Assembly (NCBI RefSeq): GCF_001426885.1
Contig: NZ_LMFP01000028.1
Coordinates: 1,282,174 to 1,346,173, forward strand
From: Pelomonas sp. Root1444
Lineage (GTDB): Bacteria > Pseudomonadota > Gammaproteobacteria > Burkholderiales > Burkholderiaceae_C
Length of the DNA: 64,000 nt
Direction: 5' to 3'
The position numbers and the translations under genes are program-made. Below are positions 34,717-45,233 of the stretch, piece by piece. Positions within the stretch are counted from its first letter, which is position 1, and each line of letters starts with the position of its first letter. The notes beneath the pieces are model-generated. The model ran no database searches. It worked only from the letters and a program-made list of their open reading frames with translations, and was not told the DNA's origin.

Positions 34717-36008
34717 CGCTTGAGGGCCCGATGGCCGATGTCGCTGCGGTACTGCCGGCCGGCAAACTGGATGCCGGAGGCGATCTCGTAGACGCGCTGC
34801 GCCGCCGTGCGGACCGACTCGCCCAGCGCGGTGACGCACAACACGCGGCCGCCACTGGTCTGCAATTGCCCGTCGACGGTGGCCGTGCCGGCGTGGAAGA
34901 CCATCGCCTCGTCTTCGTCATCGGGCAGGCCGGTGATGACGTCGCCCTTGCGCGGGTTCAGCGGGTAGCCCTCGGCGGCCAGCACGACGCCCAGCGCCAC
35001 GCGGCGGTCCCATTGCAGCTCGACCTGGTCGAGCGTGCCGTCGGTGGCGTGCATCAGCAGCTCGAAGAGGTCGCTCTTCATGCGCATCATGATGGGCTGC
35101 GTCTCGGGGTCGCCCATGCGGGTGTTGAACTCGACGGTACGCGGCTGGCCGTGCTCGTCGATCATCAGCCCGGCATACAGGAAGCCGGTGAACGGATGGC
35201 CGTCGCGGGCCATGCCGGCGATGGTCGGCTGGATGATCTCGTGCATGACCTTGGCATGCACGTTGGGCGTGACCACCGGCGCGGGCGAATAGGCACCCAT
35301 GCCGCCGGTGTTGGGGCCCTCGTCGCCGTCGAGCAGGCGCTTGTGGTCCTGGCTGGTGGCCAGCGACACCACGTGCTTGCCGTCGCAGACGACGATGAAG
35401 CTGGCCTCCTCGCCGGCCAGGAAGTCTTCGATGACGACGCGCGGCACTGCCAGCCCATCCGCGCCGGCGTTGTGGGTCACGCCGAGCTTGTTGTCCTCCA
35501 GGATCCACGAGATCGCCTCGTGCGCTTCGGCCAGCGTCATCGCGACGACGACGCCCTTGCCCGCCGCCAGGCCGTCGGCCTTGATGACGATGGGTGCGCC
35601 GCGGCCGTCGACATAGGCATGCGCCGCGGCCGGGTCGGTGAAGGTCTCGTAGGCCGCCGTCGGGATGCCGTGGCGCTTCATGAAGTCCTTGGCGAAGGCC
35701 TTGGAGCTTTCCAGCTGGGCCGCGGCCTTGGTGGGGCCGAAGATGCGCAGGCCGCGCGAGCGGAACTCGTCGACGACGCCGATGGCCAGTGCCGCCTCGG
35801 GGCCCACGACGGTCAGCGTGATCTTCTGCTCGACGGCGAAGTCGGCCAGCGCCTTGACGTCGGTGAGGGGCACGTTCTGCAGGCGCTCGTCGCGCGCGGT
35901 GCCGCCGTTGCCGGGGGCCACGTAAACCTGGCTGACGCGCTCGGCCTGGGCCAGCTTCCAGGCCAGCGCGTGCTCGCGGCCGCCGTTGCCAATGACTAGA
36001 ACTCGCAT
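34713..36008 (-). CDS. purD: Phosphoribosylamine-glycine ligase PurD
   Basis: A 431-residue ATP-grasp enzyme making glycinamide ribonucleotide in purine synthesis. It begins [20 protein letters not shown], then [18 protein letters not shown], the ATP-grasp loop [17 protein letters not shown], and ends with [14 protein letters not shown]. It starts at ATG 36008, which shares one base with the yebC stop (TGATG). Length agrees with bacterial PurD. Its stop is overlapped by the TTG start of hemF. Confidence 0.96.
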   Translation of the reverse strand: MRVLVIGNGGREHALAWKLAQAERVSQVYVAPGNGGTARDERLQNVPLTDVKALADFAVEQKITLTVVGPEAALAIGVVDEFRSRGLRIFGPTKAAAQLESSKAFAKDFMKRHGIPTAAYETFTDPAAAHAYVDGRGAPIVIKADGLAAGKGVVVAMTLAEAHEAISWILEDNKLGVTHNAGADGLAVPRVVIEDFLAGEEASFIVVCDGKHVVSLATSQDHKRLLDGDEGPNTGGMGAYSPAPVVTPNVHAKVMHEIIQPTIAGMARDGHPFTGFLYAGLMIDEHGQPRTVEFNTRMGDPETQPIMMRMKSDLFELLMHATDGTLDQVELQWDRRVALGVVLAAEGYPLNPRKGDVITGLPDDEDEAMVFHAGTATVDGQLQTSGGRVLCVTALGESVRTAAQRVYEIASGIQFAGRQYRSDIGHRALKR

Positions 36009-36730
36009 CAATTCAGCTCAGCGTTGTGATAGACCGCCTGGGTGTCGTCGAGATCCTCGATGACGTCCAGCAGTTTCTGCATGCGTTCGGCGTCCTCGCC
36101 CGTCAGCTCGATGGTGTTCTCGGCGCGCATCGTCACTTCGGACAGCTCCGGCACCAGCCCGGCGGCTTCCAGCGCGGCCTTGACGATTTCGTAGTCGGCG
36201 GGCGAGGTCAGCACCTCGATGGCGCCGTCGTCGCCGGTGATGACATCCTCCGCGCCGGCGTCCAGCGCCACTTCCATGACCTTGTCTTCCGACGCGTCCG
36301 GCGCGAACAGCAACTGGCCGCAGTGCTTGAACTGGAAGGCCACCGAGCCGTCCGTGCCCATGTTGCCGCCATACTTGCTGAAGGCGTGGCGCACTTCCGC
36401 CACGGTGCGCACGCGGTTGTCCGTCATCGTGTCGATCATGATGGCCGCGCCGCCGATGCCGTAGCCCTCGTAGCGGATTTCCTCGTAGGTCAGGCCATCG
36501 ATGTTGCCGCTGGCCTTGTCGATGTTGTATTTGATGCGGTCGGCCGGCATGTTGGCGGCCTTGGCCTTGTCGACGGCCAGCCGCAGTCGCGGGTTGTCCT
36601 TGATGTCGGGACCACCCTGGCGCGCGGCGACCGTGATCTCACGGATGATGCGTGTCCAGATCTTGCCGCGCTTCTCGTCCTGGCGGCCTTTGCGATGCTG
36701 GATGTTGGCCCATTTGGAATGACCGGCCAT
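36008..36730 (-). CDS. yebC: YebC/PmpR family DNA-binding transcriptional regulator
   Basis: A 240-residue protein of the TACO1/YebC family, starting [20 protein letters not shown] with the family features [36 protein letters not shown] and [19 protein letters not shown]. Members have been linked to transcriptional control and more recently to translation of difficult peptide sequences. It is the first gene of a twelve-gene minus-strand run and faces the herA-like gene across about 94 bp, so its promoter probably lies in 36731-36824. Confidence 0.94.
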   Translation of the reverse strand: MAGHSKWANIQHRKGRQDEKRGKIWTRIIREITVAARQGGPDIKDNPRLRLAVDKAKAANMPADRIKYNIDKASGNIDGLTYEEIRYEGYGIGGAAIMIDTMTDNRVRTVAEVRHAFSKYGGNMGTDGSVAFQFKHCGQLLFAPDASEDKVMEVALDAGAEDVITGDDGAIEVLTSPADYEIVKAALEAAGLVPELSEVTMRAENTIELTGEDAERMQKLLDVIEDLDDTQAVYHNAELN

Positions 36731-36824
36731 GTATTGGCTCCTGGGGAACCGCCGTTGCAGCGGTCCGTTTATCGTTGAATAGCCTGTGATTTTAGAGGAC
36801 GCCCCTCGCTCTACCGCCCACGCC

Positions 36825-38372
36825 ATGACTATCGACCCCATCCTTCTGGCTCGCCACGGCGACATCGAGTGCCTGCTGCTGCCCGCGCTGGCCAACCGCC
36901 ACGGCCTCATCACCGGTGCCACCGGCACCGGCAAGACCATCAGCCTGCAGAAGCTGGCGGAGAGCTTTTCCCAGCTGGGGGTACCCGTCTTCATGGCCGA
37001 CGTGAAGGGCGACCTGACCGGCATCAGCCAGCCGGGCAACCCCAGCGAGAAGCTGCTGGCCACGCTGAAGGACCGCGGCATAGCCCCGCCCGAGAAGCTG
37101 GCCTGCCCCACCACGCTGTGGGACGTCTTCGGCGAGCAGGGCCACCCCGTGCGGGCGACCGTGTCCGACATGGGCCCCCTGCTGCTGGCCCGCATGCTGG
37201 CGCTCAACGAGACGCAGGCCGGCGTGCTGCAGATGGTGTTCAAGATCGCCGACGACAACGGCCTGCTGCTGCTGGACCTGAAGGACCTGCGCGCGATGCT
37301 GCAATACGTGGGCGACAACGCCAGCACCTTCACGACGCAGTACGGCAATGTCTCCGCCGCCAGCGTGGGCGCCATCCAGCGCGGCCTGCTGCAGATCGAG
37401 GCCCAGGGCGGCGACAAGTTCTTCGGCGAACCGATGTTGAACATCGCCGACTTCATGCAGACCGAGGGCGGCCTGGGTGTCATCAACGTGCTGGCCGCCG
37501 ACAAGCTGATGAACGCGCCGCGGCTGTACGCCACCTTCCTGCTGTGGATGCTCTCCGAGCTGTTCGAGACCCTGCCCGAGGTCGGCGACCTGGACAACCC
37601 GAAGCTGGTGTTCTTCTTCGACGAGGCCCACCTGCTGTTCAAGGATGCGCCTGACGCGCTGGTCGAGCGCATCGAGCTGGTCGTGCGCCTGGTGCGCTCC
37701 AAGGGCGTGGGCGTCTATTTCGTGACGCAGAACCCGCTGGACATCCCCGACGCGGTGCTGGGCCAGCTCGGCAACCGCGTGCAGCATGCGCTGCGCGCGT
37801 TCACGCCGCGCGACCAGAAGGCCGTCAAGAGCGCGGCCGACACGATGCGCGCCAAGCCGGGGCTGGACATCGCGACCGCCATCACCGAGCTGGCGGTCGG
37901 CGAGGCGCTGGTGAGCCTGCTCGACGAGAAGGGCCGGCCCAGCGTCACCGAGCGCGTCTTCGTGCTGCCGCCGGGCAGCCAGATCGGGCCGATCTCGCCG
38001 GTGCAACGACAGGCGCTGCGGGCCAACTCGCTGGTGGCCGGTGTCTACGAGAAGCAGCTGGACCGCGAATCGGCCTACGAGAAACTGGCCAGCCAGCACG
38101 CCGCGCCGGCCGGCGGCGGCATGGCCGCGGAAGCCGGCGGCGTGTTCAAGGGTGGCCCTGCAGCGCCTGCCCCGGCCGAGGCCGGCGGCGGCATGATGGA
38201 CAGCCTCAAGGACGTGCTCTTCGGCACCACCGGCCCGCGCGGCGGCCGCCATCCGGGCCTGGCGGAGACCGCGGCCAAGTCGGCCGTGCGCAGCATCGGC
38301 TCGGCCGTGGGCCGGGAGATCATCCGCGGTGTGCTGGGCAGCATCCTGGGCGGCGGCAGCCGCCGGCGCTGA
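36825..38372 (+). CDS. HerA-like ATPase, DUF853 (YjgR) family
   Basis: A 515-residue P-loop ATPase of the HerA/FtsK clade. Walker A is [20 protein letters not shown], Walker B is [16 protein letters not shown], and the arginine-rich segment around [17 protein letters not shown] is typical of the DUF853 family. Residues 435-515 form a Gly/Ala-rich linker and a basic tail ([11 protein letters not shown]). The cellular function of this family is not established; a DNA-translocase-like role is inferred from the fold. The ATG at 36825 is used; a GTG 13 codons earlier is possible. Confidence 0.88.
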   Translation: MTIDPILLARHGDIECLLLPALANRHGLITGATGTGKTISLQKLAESFSQLGVPVFMADVKGDLTGISQPGNPSEKLLATLKDRGIAPPEKLACPTTLWDVFGEQGHPVRATVSDMGPLLLARMLALNETQAGVLQMVFKIADDNGLLLLDLKDLRAMLQYVGDNASTFTTQYGNVSAASVGAIQRGLLQIEAQGGDKFFGEPMLNIADFMQTEGGLGVINVLAADKLMNAPRLYATFLLWMLSELFETLPEVGDLDNPKLVFFFDEAHLLFKDAPDALVERIELVVRLVRSKGVGVYFVTQNPLDIPDAVLGQLGNRVQHALRAFTPRDQKAVKSAADTMRAKPGLDIATAITELAVGEALVSLLDEKGRPSVTERVFVLPPGSQIGPISPVQRQALRANSLVAGVYEKQLDRESAYEKLASQHAAPAGGGMAAEAGGVFKGGPAAPAPAEAGGGMMDSLKDVLFGTTGPRGGRHPGLAETAAKSAVRSIGSAVGREIIRGVLGSILGGGSRRR

Positions 38373-38420
38373 CGGCGGGCCACCCGGCCGCATCGTCTGC
38401 AGCGCCACGGTAGAAGCGGC

Positions 38421-38452
38421 GCGATGAAAACCGTATAAACGGTTTTCATCGC
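38421..38452. promoter_or_regulatory. Perfect palindrome immediately upstream of an RHH-like gene (candidate operator)
   Basis: The arms GCGATGAAAACCGT (38421-38434) and ACGGTTTTCATCGC (38439-38452) are perfect 14-bp inverted repeats around ATAA. The dyad ends one base before the ATG of the small RHH-like gene. The centre holds TATAAA, so the element could overlap a -10 region. A repressor dimer bound here would block both transcription and translation of the gene. Autoregulation by the encoded RHH-like protein is inference. Confidence 0.7.
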
Positions 38453-38453
38453 C

Positions 38454-38705
38454 ATGCCCCACGACCGCAAACCCGCCCCACCCCAGCGCGCCAAGCTCGT
38501 GCGCGACGGCTTCACCATGCCCGCGGCCGACTACGCGCTGATCGCCGAGCTCAAGCTGCGCCTGCACGACGTGAAGCGCGAAGCCAAGAAGAGCGAACTG
38601 CTGCGCGCCGGCCTGCAGGCACTCGCCTTGCTGGACGCGGCGTCCCTGGCCGCGGCGCTGGACCGGCTGGAGCCGGTCAAGACCGGCCGGCCACGCAAAA
38701 CATGA
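38454..38705 (+). CDS. Small ribbon-helix-helix-like protein (83 aa)
   Basis: An 83-residue basic protein. Its middle fits the ribbon-helix-helix plan: a short strand DGFTMP, helix A DYALIAELKLRLHDV and helix B KKSELLRAGLQALALL, the last being the classical RHH dimer helix. The ends are Lys/Arg/Pro-rich. Such proteins are usually DNA-binding repressors or antitoxins; no toxin gene is adjacent. No Shine-Dalgarno sequence is seen because a long palindrome fills the space before the ATG. It is followed seven bases later by a membrane protein gene. Confidence 0.65.
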   Translation: MPHDRKPAPPQRAKLVRDGFTMPAADYALIAELKLRLHDVKREAKKSELLRAGLQALALLDAASLAAALDRLEPVKTGRPRKT

Positions 38706-38712
38706 ACCCGCC

Positions 38713-39534
38713 ATGACCGACGCGAACACATTGACCTGGTGGCACCTGCTGTGCGCCATCGCCGGCCTCAACCTGATCGCCTGGACGGCCTCCACCGCCT
38801 GGCTGCACCGCCACCGGCCCGATGGCACGACCTGGCCGCACCAGCGCCTGCAACTGCTGCTGTCGGCGCTGTATGTGCTGGGCTGCGGTTATCGCAGCTT
38901 CCTGCCGGTGTTCGACGTGCCGCGCGTCGTCATGGTGGACTCCTGGGCGTCCAGCGTGCTCGTCGGCCGGACGGTGGCGACGATCGCCGAGCTGAGCTTC
39001 GCCGCGCAATGGGCGCTGCTGCTGCGCGGCGGCGCGCTGGCGACCGGCAGCCGATTCAGCCTGCGGGTGGCCGGCGCGGTGGTGCCGCTGATCGTGATCG
39101 CCGAGGTCAATTCCTGGTACGCCGTGCTGACGACACGCAACATCGGCCATGTCGTCGAGGAGACGCTCTGGGGCGCGGCCGCCGTGCTCAGCGTGCTGGC
39201 CCTGTTCGCGTTGTGGCCCCGGGCCACGGCCAAGGGCCGGCGCTGGCTGGCCCTGGGCATCACGGCCGGCCTGCTGTATGCGGCCTACATGTTCTTCATC
39301 GACGTGCCCATGTACTGGGCGCGTTGGGTGGCCGACCAGGCGGCCGGCCGGCCCTACGCGACGCTGGCGGCCGGCGTGGCGGACGCTGCCAGCCGCTGGC
39401 ATGTCTCCCACGACTGGGCGCACTGGCGCAGCGAGGTGGTGTGGATGACGTCGTACTTCAGCGTCGCGGTCTGGATCAGCATCGGTATGGCCCATGCACG
39501 GCTGCCACTGCGTCTGGAACGGGTGCGTCCTTAG
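38713..39534 (+). CDS. Multi-pass membrane protein of unknown function
   Basis: A 273-residue protein with about six to seven hydrophobic segments (for example LLCAIAGLNLIAWTASTAWL, SFAAQWALLLRGGAL, VVPLIVIAEVNSWYAVL, LFALWPRATAKG, LALGITAGLLYAAYMFFID, SYFSVAVWISIGMA). Charged loops carry many Arg residues, and Trp is unusually frequent. I recognise no family motif. It follows the RHH-like gene by seven bases, so both may be under the same palindromic operator. It precedes glnS by 55 bases. Confidence 0.7.
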   Translation: MTDANTLTWWHLLCAIAGLNLIAWTASTAWLHRHRPDGTTWPHQRLQLLLSALYVLGCGYRSFLPVFDVPRVVMVDSWASSVLVGRTVATIAELSFAAQWALLLRGGALATGSRFSLRVAGAVVPLIVIAEVNSWYAVLTTRNIGHVVEETLWGAAAVLSVLALFALWPRATAKGRRWLALGITAGLLYAAYMFFIDVPMYWARWVADQAAGRPYATLAAGVADAASRWHVSHDWAHWRSEVVWMTSYFSVAVWISIGMAHARLPLRLERVRP

Positions 39535-39589
39535 AATCGCCGGCATCGCGGGCCTGGAACACGGCCCGCCTCCATTTCCAGAGCCGACG

Positions 39590-41359
<1,770 letters not shown>

Positions 41360-41412
41360 GGCGGTCTACGCTTGTTGACCATGTCGTGACGCGAGCAGAC
41401 CGACGCATTTCG

Positions 41413-41778
41413 CTAAGCCGCCTTGGCCATGCTTCGTCTTCGACGCGCGAACGTCAAGGCAAGGTGGACGCCAGCCCAGAAGACCAGCGTCATCAGCAGC
41501 TGATCCACCCGCAACAGGTCGTTGCCTAACACCGCGCCGAGAAGGTCGGCCGACCCGCTTGGCGACAAACCGTGAGCGTCGACGACGTAGGCAAACGGCC
41601 ATCCACCTGCAACGAATTGGCAGCCGCTGTGGCAGTCCGTTGAGCCTGGATAGACGAGCTCGACTGTCCGTGGGACGCAACTGGACAGCAACGTGATCGC
41701 CAGGCTCGCAATCGCCGTGCCGCACGCTTGCGAGAGCATGTGCAGAATGCGGCGGGGCTGCTGCGGTTCGTCGTTCAT
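41413..41778 (-). CDS. Hypothetical membrane protein (121 aa)
   Basis: The ATG at 41778 gives 121 residues; a TTG twelve codons earlier is possible. Two hydrophobic segments are seen (about residues 17-35, ending LLSSC, and about 88-108, LLMTLVFWAGVHLALTFA), followed by a basic RRRR tail that would stay in the cytoplasm. The part between them has paired cysteines (STDCHSGCQFVAGG), suggesting an extracytoplasmic loop. No family is recognised. It lies downstream of glnS on the opposite strand. Confidence 0.55.
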   Translation of the reverse strand: MNDEPQQPRRILHMLSQACGTAIASLAITLLSSCVPRTVELVYPGSTDCHSGCQFVAGGWPFAYVVDAHGLSPSGSADLLGAVLGNDLLRVDQLLMTLVFWAGVHLALTFARRRRSMAKAA

Positions 41779-41850
41779 GCACTGATCGCTTCGGGCGAGA
41801 CGCCATTTTCGCAAGCGGCTGCGCTCGCCACAGCGGGCGTGCCAGCAGCA

Positions 41851-42072
41851 TCAATCCCTCGCCCCGCCACACCGCAGCACGATCGGCATCGCGTACTCCC
41901 GCCCCACCACCGCGCGGGCGAACAGGTAGTTCTGCCGCGCCCGGTCGCTGAGCGCATCCAGGCTGACCCCGCCCTGCGCATTGCAGGGGAAGGCCAGCGC
42001 GCGGCCGGCCTGGAACAGGGATTCGAACCGCAGTTCGTAGTCGTCGCTCAAGGGCATGGGGCGTGAGTTCAT
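41851..42072 (-). CDS. Conserved-looking small hypothetical protein (73 aa)
   Basis: A 73-residue ORF starting MNSRPMPLSDDYELRFESLF. The composition is that of a compact soluble protein, with one cysteine near residue 30 (FPCNAQGGVSLDALSDR) and an aromatic stretch NYLFARAVVGREYAMP. Small proteins of this look are common beside unrelated genes in Burkholderiales, but no function is known to me. No signal peptide or membrane segment is visible. GAGGTGCCCC precedes the ATG, a plausible ribosome-binding site. Confidence 0.6.
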   Translation of the reverse strand: MNSRPMPLSDDYELRFESLFQAGRALAFPCNAQGGVSLDALSDRARQNYLFARAVVGREYAMPIVLRCGGARD

Positions 42073-42182
42073 GGGGCACCTCGTCTTGCAAGCAGACTAG
42101 GCGCCGTCTCGGGGGCTTGCGCGTGAAAAGGTCGCGCCCGCCGCCGCTCACCCCCGCAACCAGCGGGTGCGGCGCCAAGATG

Positions 42183-43058
42183 TCACGGCTCGATGCGGCG
42201 GGGGTCGATTTGAAAGGGCTTGTCGTTCATCTCGACGACGGCGGCCGGCGGCGTCACCAGCGTGAACAGACGCCGCTGCGGTAGCTTCAGCGCGGCCAGC
42301 GACGGCTGCAGGTAGCGGCGCAGCAGGGCCTGCAGCGAGCCGTCGGCGAAGGCCCGGCGCAGGCCGCGGGCGATGCGGTCGATGGCCGCCTTGTTGGCCG
42401 GGTGGGTGTAGAGATATTGCGGCAGCTCGTAGGCCAGCAGCAGGCTGTCGTCCAGCGCCAGGCCCGCCACGCCGGCATGGGCGCGCAGTTCCTCGCCGAC
42501 CTCCAGCACGCTGCGGCAGAACAGGTCGGCGCGGCCCACTTCGACGAGCTGGAACAACGACTCGTAGCTGTTGACCTCGGTGACCGCAAAGCCGTTGGCG
42601 CGCAGGATGGCCACGTCCGGCCAGTCGCGCCCCTGCACATGGCGCAGCCGCGCCACCGCCTCCAGGCTGCCGGCGGCGCGCACGGCCGCCTGGCGCGGCG
42701 CATGCACGAAGCAGACGCGGTAGCCGTTCACGCCCAGGTGGATGGGAAAGAGCACCGGCGCCAAGCCCGCAGCCCGCCCCGCCTCCGGCCCCGTGACGAC
42801 GAGGAAGTTCGATGCCGTCTGGCTGGCCGCCTCCAGCAAGGCACGGCGCTTGTTCATCGGCACCGACAGCTGCAGCCGGTAGGAGCCGTCGCTGGCGCGC
42901 GTCTTGTCCAGCGCCAGCTGGACGGCGTCGCGCACATAGCTGTTGCGCGCATCCTTCGTGCTGTCGGGCGCCCGCAGCGTGACGACGAGATCCTGCGCCC
43001 AGGCCGGTCCTGTCCCGAGCGCCGCCATTCCCATCAACAGGCCGCGTCTTTGCAGCAT
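42183..43058 (-). CDS. Exported solute-binding (PBPb-fold) protein
   Basis: A 291-residue protein with a Tat-like leader (LQRRGLLMGMAALGTGPAWA, cleavage near residue 22). The body follows the PBPb fold: AVQLALDKTRASDGSYRLQL, FLVVTGPEAGRAAGL and VGRADLFCRSVLEVGEELRA. Such stand-alone proteins without a transporter are common in this order and may act as sensors or feed a remote permease. The ATG at 43058 is used; a GTG seven codons earlier is an alternative. It resembles the lipoprotein at 25130 only in fold. Confidence 0.7.
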   Translation of the reverse strand: MLQRRGLLMGMAALGTGPAWAQDLVVTLRAPDSTKDARNSYVRDAVQLALDKTRASDGSYRLQLSVPMNKRRALLEAASQTASNFLVVTGPEAGRAAGLAPVLFPIHLGVNGYRVCFVHAPRQAAVRAAGSLEAVARLRHVQGRDWPDVAILRANGFAVTEVNSYESLFQLVEVGRADLFCRSVLEVGEELRAHAGVAGLALDDSLLLAYELPQYLYTHPANKAAIDRIARGLRRAFADGSLQALLRRYLQPSLAALKLPQRRLFTLVTPPAAVVEMNDKPFQIDPRRIEP

Positions 43059-43173
43059 GAGTGGAACCCCAGAAGACACGGGGTCAATGTAGCCCCGGCC
43101 AGGGCGTCCCGGAAGACGTCATACGGTGAATCGTGGCGTTAGACGGCCGGCGCGCGGCTGCCCACGTCGGCCT

Positions 43174-44574
43174 TCAGTCGGCGAGGTCGGCCAGCCTTCT
43201 CACCTTGACTTTGCGGCCCTTGAGCTTGCCGACCGACAGGCGCCGCACCGCCTCGGCGGCGATGTCACGCTGCACCGCCACATAACTGTGGAAGTCAGTG
43301 ACATTGATCTTGCCGATCTGCGCACCGGCAAAGCCGGCCTCGCCGGTCAGCGCGCCGAGGATGTCGCCGGGGCGGATCTTCTCCTTGCGGCCGCCGAGGA
43401 TCTGCAGCGTGTCCATGGCCGGCAACAGCGGGCCGCCGGGCGCATCCTGCTGGCCGTCCAGCGGCTGCCACTTGAATTCCTCGCCCTGCAGCTGCTCGAT
43501 GCGGCCGATACGGCCCATCTCGTCCAGGCTGGCCAGGCTCAGCGCCAGGCCTTCGGCCCCCGCCCGGCCCGTGCGGCCGATGCGGTGCACGTGCTGCTCG
43601 ACGTCGGCGCTGATGTCGACATTGATGACGCAGGCCAGGTTGGCGATGTCCAGGCCGCGCGCGGCCACGTCAGTGGCCACCAGCACGGAGGCGCTGCGGT
43701 TGGCGAACTGGATCAGCACCTGGTCGCGGTCGCGCTGCTCCAGGTCGCCGTGCAGCGCCAGCGCGATGAAGCCCTGCGCGGCCAGCACGGCCTCCAGGTC
43801 GCGGCATTGCTGCTTGGTGTTGCAGAAGGCGATGGTCGATTCCGGACGAAAGGCGCGCAGCAGGCGCGGCACGGCATCCAGGCGCTGGTCGTCCGTCACC
43901 TCGAAGGCGATCTGGCGGATGGTGGATGCGGCGGCACTGGCCGAACCCGCCACCTTGACGGTCTGGGGTTCGCGCATGAACTTCGCGGCGATCTCGGTCA
44001 CGCCCTCGGGGAAGGTGGCGGAGAACAGCAGCGTCTGCCGGTTGGCAGGCGCCCGCTTGGCAATGGTCTTGATGTCGTCCAGGAAGCCCATGTCCAGCAT
44101 GCGGTCCGCCTCGTCCAGCACCAGCGTATTGAGTGCCGACAGGTCCAGCGTGTCGCGCTCCAGGTGGTCGATGAGGCGGCCGGGCGTGCCGACGGCGATG
44201 TGGGCGCCGCAGGACAGGCTCTCCATCTGCGGCTTCATCGGGCTGCCGCCGCACAGGCTCAGCACCTTGATGTTGTCGGCCGCGCGCGCCAGGCGGCGGA
44301 TCTCCTGCGTGACCTGCTCGGCCAGCTCGCGCGTGGGGCACAGCACCAGCGCCTGCACGCGCGCCAGGGTGGCGTCCAGCCGGTGCAGCAGCGCGATGGC
44401 GAAGGCGGCCGTCTTGCCGGAGCCGGTCTGCGCCTCGCCGATGACATCGCGGCCGGCGAGGGCCAGCGGCAGGCTGGCGGCCTGGATGGGCGTCATCTGC
44501 GCGTAGCCCAGCTGGTCGAGGTTGGCCAGCATGGCGGGGCTCAGCGGCAGGGTGGAAAAGGCTTGATCGGTCAT
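43174..44574 (-). CDS. dbpA: ATP-dependent RNA helicase DbpA
   Basis: A 466-residue DEAD-box helicase that acts on helix 92 of 23S rRNA in large-subunit assembly. The N-terminal helicase part has the Q-motif GYAQMTPIQAASLPLALAG, Walker A EAQTGSGKTAAFA, VLDEADRMLDMGF and FSATFPEG. The second RecA domain has HGDLEQRDRDQVL and HRIGRTGRAG. The C-terminal RNA-binding domain of DbpA is present (RPGDILGALTGEAGFAGAQIG), which sets it apart from RhlE. The ATG at 44574 is chosen as the DbpA-like beginning MTDQAFSTLPLSP. Confidence 0.93.
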   Translation of the reverse strand: MTDQAFSTLPLSPAMLANLDQLGYAQMTPIQAASLPLALAGRDVIGEAQTGSGKTAAFAIALLHRLDATLARVQALVLCPTRELAEQVTQEIRRLARAADNIKVLSLCGGSPMKPQMESLSCGAHIAVGTPGRLIDHLERDTLDLSALNTLVLDEADRMLDMGFLDDIKTIAKRAPANRQTLLFSATFPEGVTEIAAKFMREPQTVKVAGSASAAASTIRQIAFEVTDDQRLDAVPRLLRAFRPESTIAFCNTKQQCRDLEAVLAAQGFIALALHGDLEQRDRDQVLIQFANRSASVLVATDVAARGLDIANLACVINVDISADVEQHVHRIGRTGRAGAEGLALSLASLDEMGRIGRIEQLQGEEFKWQPLDGQQDAPGGPLLPAMDTLQILGGRKEKIRPGDILGALTGEAGFAGAQIGKINVTDFHSYVAVQRDIAAEAVRRLSVGKLKGRKVKVRRLADLAD

Positions 44575-44701
44575 CACCCGATTGTCGAGGCTGTGACTTC
44601 CTTCTCGCCGCGGCGCCGCAACCGGCCGTGGCTTGCATTTGGTCACCGTTGCGCGCCGCCCCGCTCACTAGCATTCGCGCCGCGCCTAACGCCCTGCTCG
44701 C

Positions 44702-45196
44702 ATGCCCACCACGCCCGACTCCTTCCCGGCCACGCAACCCATCGACCCGCCCACCTCGGCGCGCCGGCGGCTGCTGTCCGGCACGGACCGCACGGTGGCG
44801 CGCCCGGTGGCGCAGGCGGCGGTCCCGCGCGCGGCCGAGCGCCCGCTTGCGCCGACACCCGCCGCCGCCGAGGGCCTGCCGCGCTGGGCCAAGGGCGTCG
44901 TCGCCGGCGGCGTGGCGCTGGCGCTGGCCATGCCGGCCACGGTGCTGCTGTCGCGGTCGATGCTGGTGCAGGAGGTGCTGATGCAGGAAAGCAGCTCCAA
45001 GGCCGCCATGGTCTGCACCGGTGGCGAGGCGCGCGCGGTCGATGGCTCCAGCCTCACCGGCTGGTTGTTCAGCGGCTCGTACTTCAGCTGCGGCGACTGG
45101 GAGACCCGAGAAGCCCGCCAGCAGCGCGAGCGCGACCTGGCGCACAACAACTACATGGCGCGGGAACGCTCCCGCCAGGGCCTGCCTCCCAACTGA
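44702..45196 (+). CDS. Hypothetical single-pass membrane protein (164 aa)
   Basis: A 164-residue protein with a Pro/Ala-rich cytoplasmic N-terminus (about 1-60), one membrane segment (about 65-84, GVVAGGVALALAMPATVLLS) and a C-terminal domain with two cysteines (MVCTGGEARA and YFSCGDWETRE) that could form a disulfide outside the cytoplasm. It ends in a charged, Arg- and Gln-rich helix. No family is recognised. It is divergent from dbpA across 127 bp in which I see no clear promoter. Confidence 0.55.
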   Translation: MPTTPDSFPATQPIDPPTSARRRLLSGTDRTVARPVAQAAVPRAAERPLAPTPAAAEGLPRWAKGVVAGGVALALAMPATVLLSRSMLVQEVLMQESSSKAAMVCTGGEARAVDGSSLTGWLFSGSYFSCGDWETREARQQRERDLAHNNYMARERSRQGLPPN

Positions 45197-45233
45197 CCGG
45201 CCAATAGCAGCGCTGCGGCCGACCGCAGACCCG

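Noticed and set aside
36008-37702. 564-codon minus-strand ORF extending yebC upstream
   Set aside because: Residues before MAGHSKW are antisense to the HerA-like gene and show no homology-like features.
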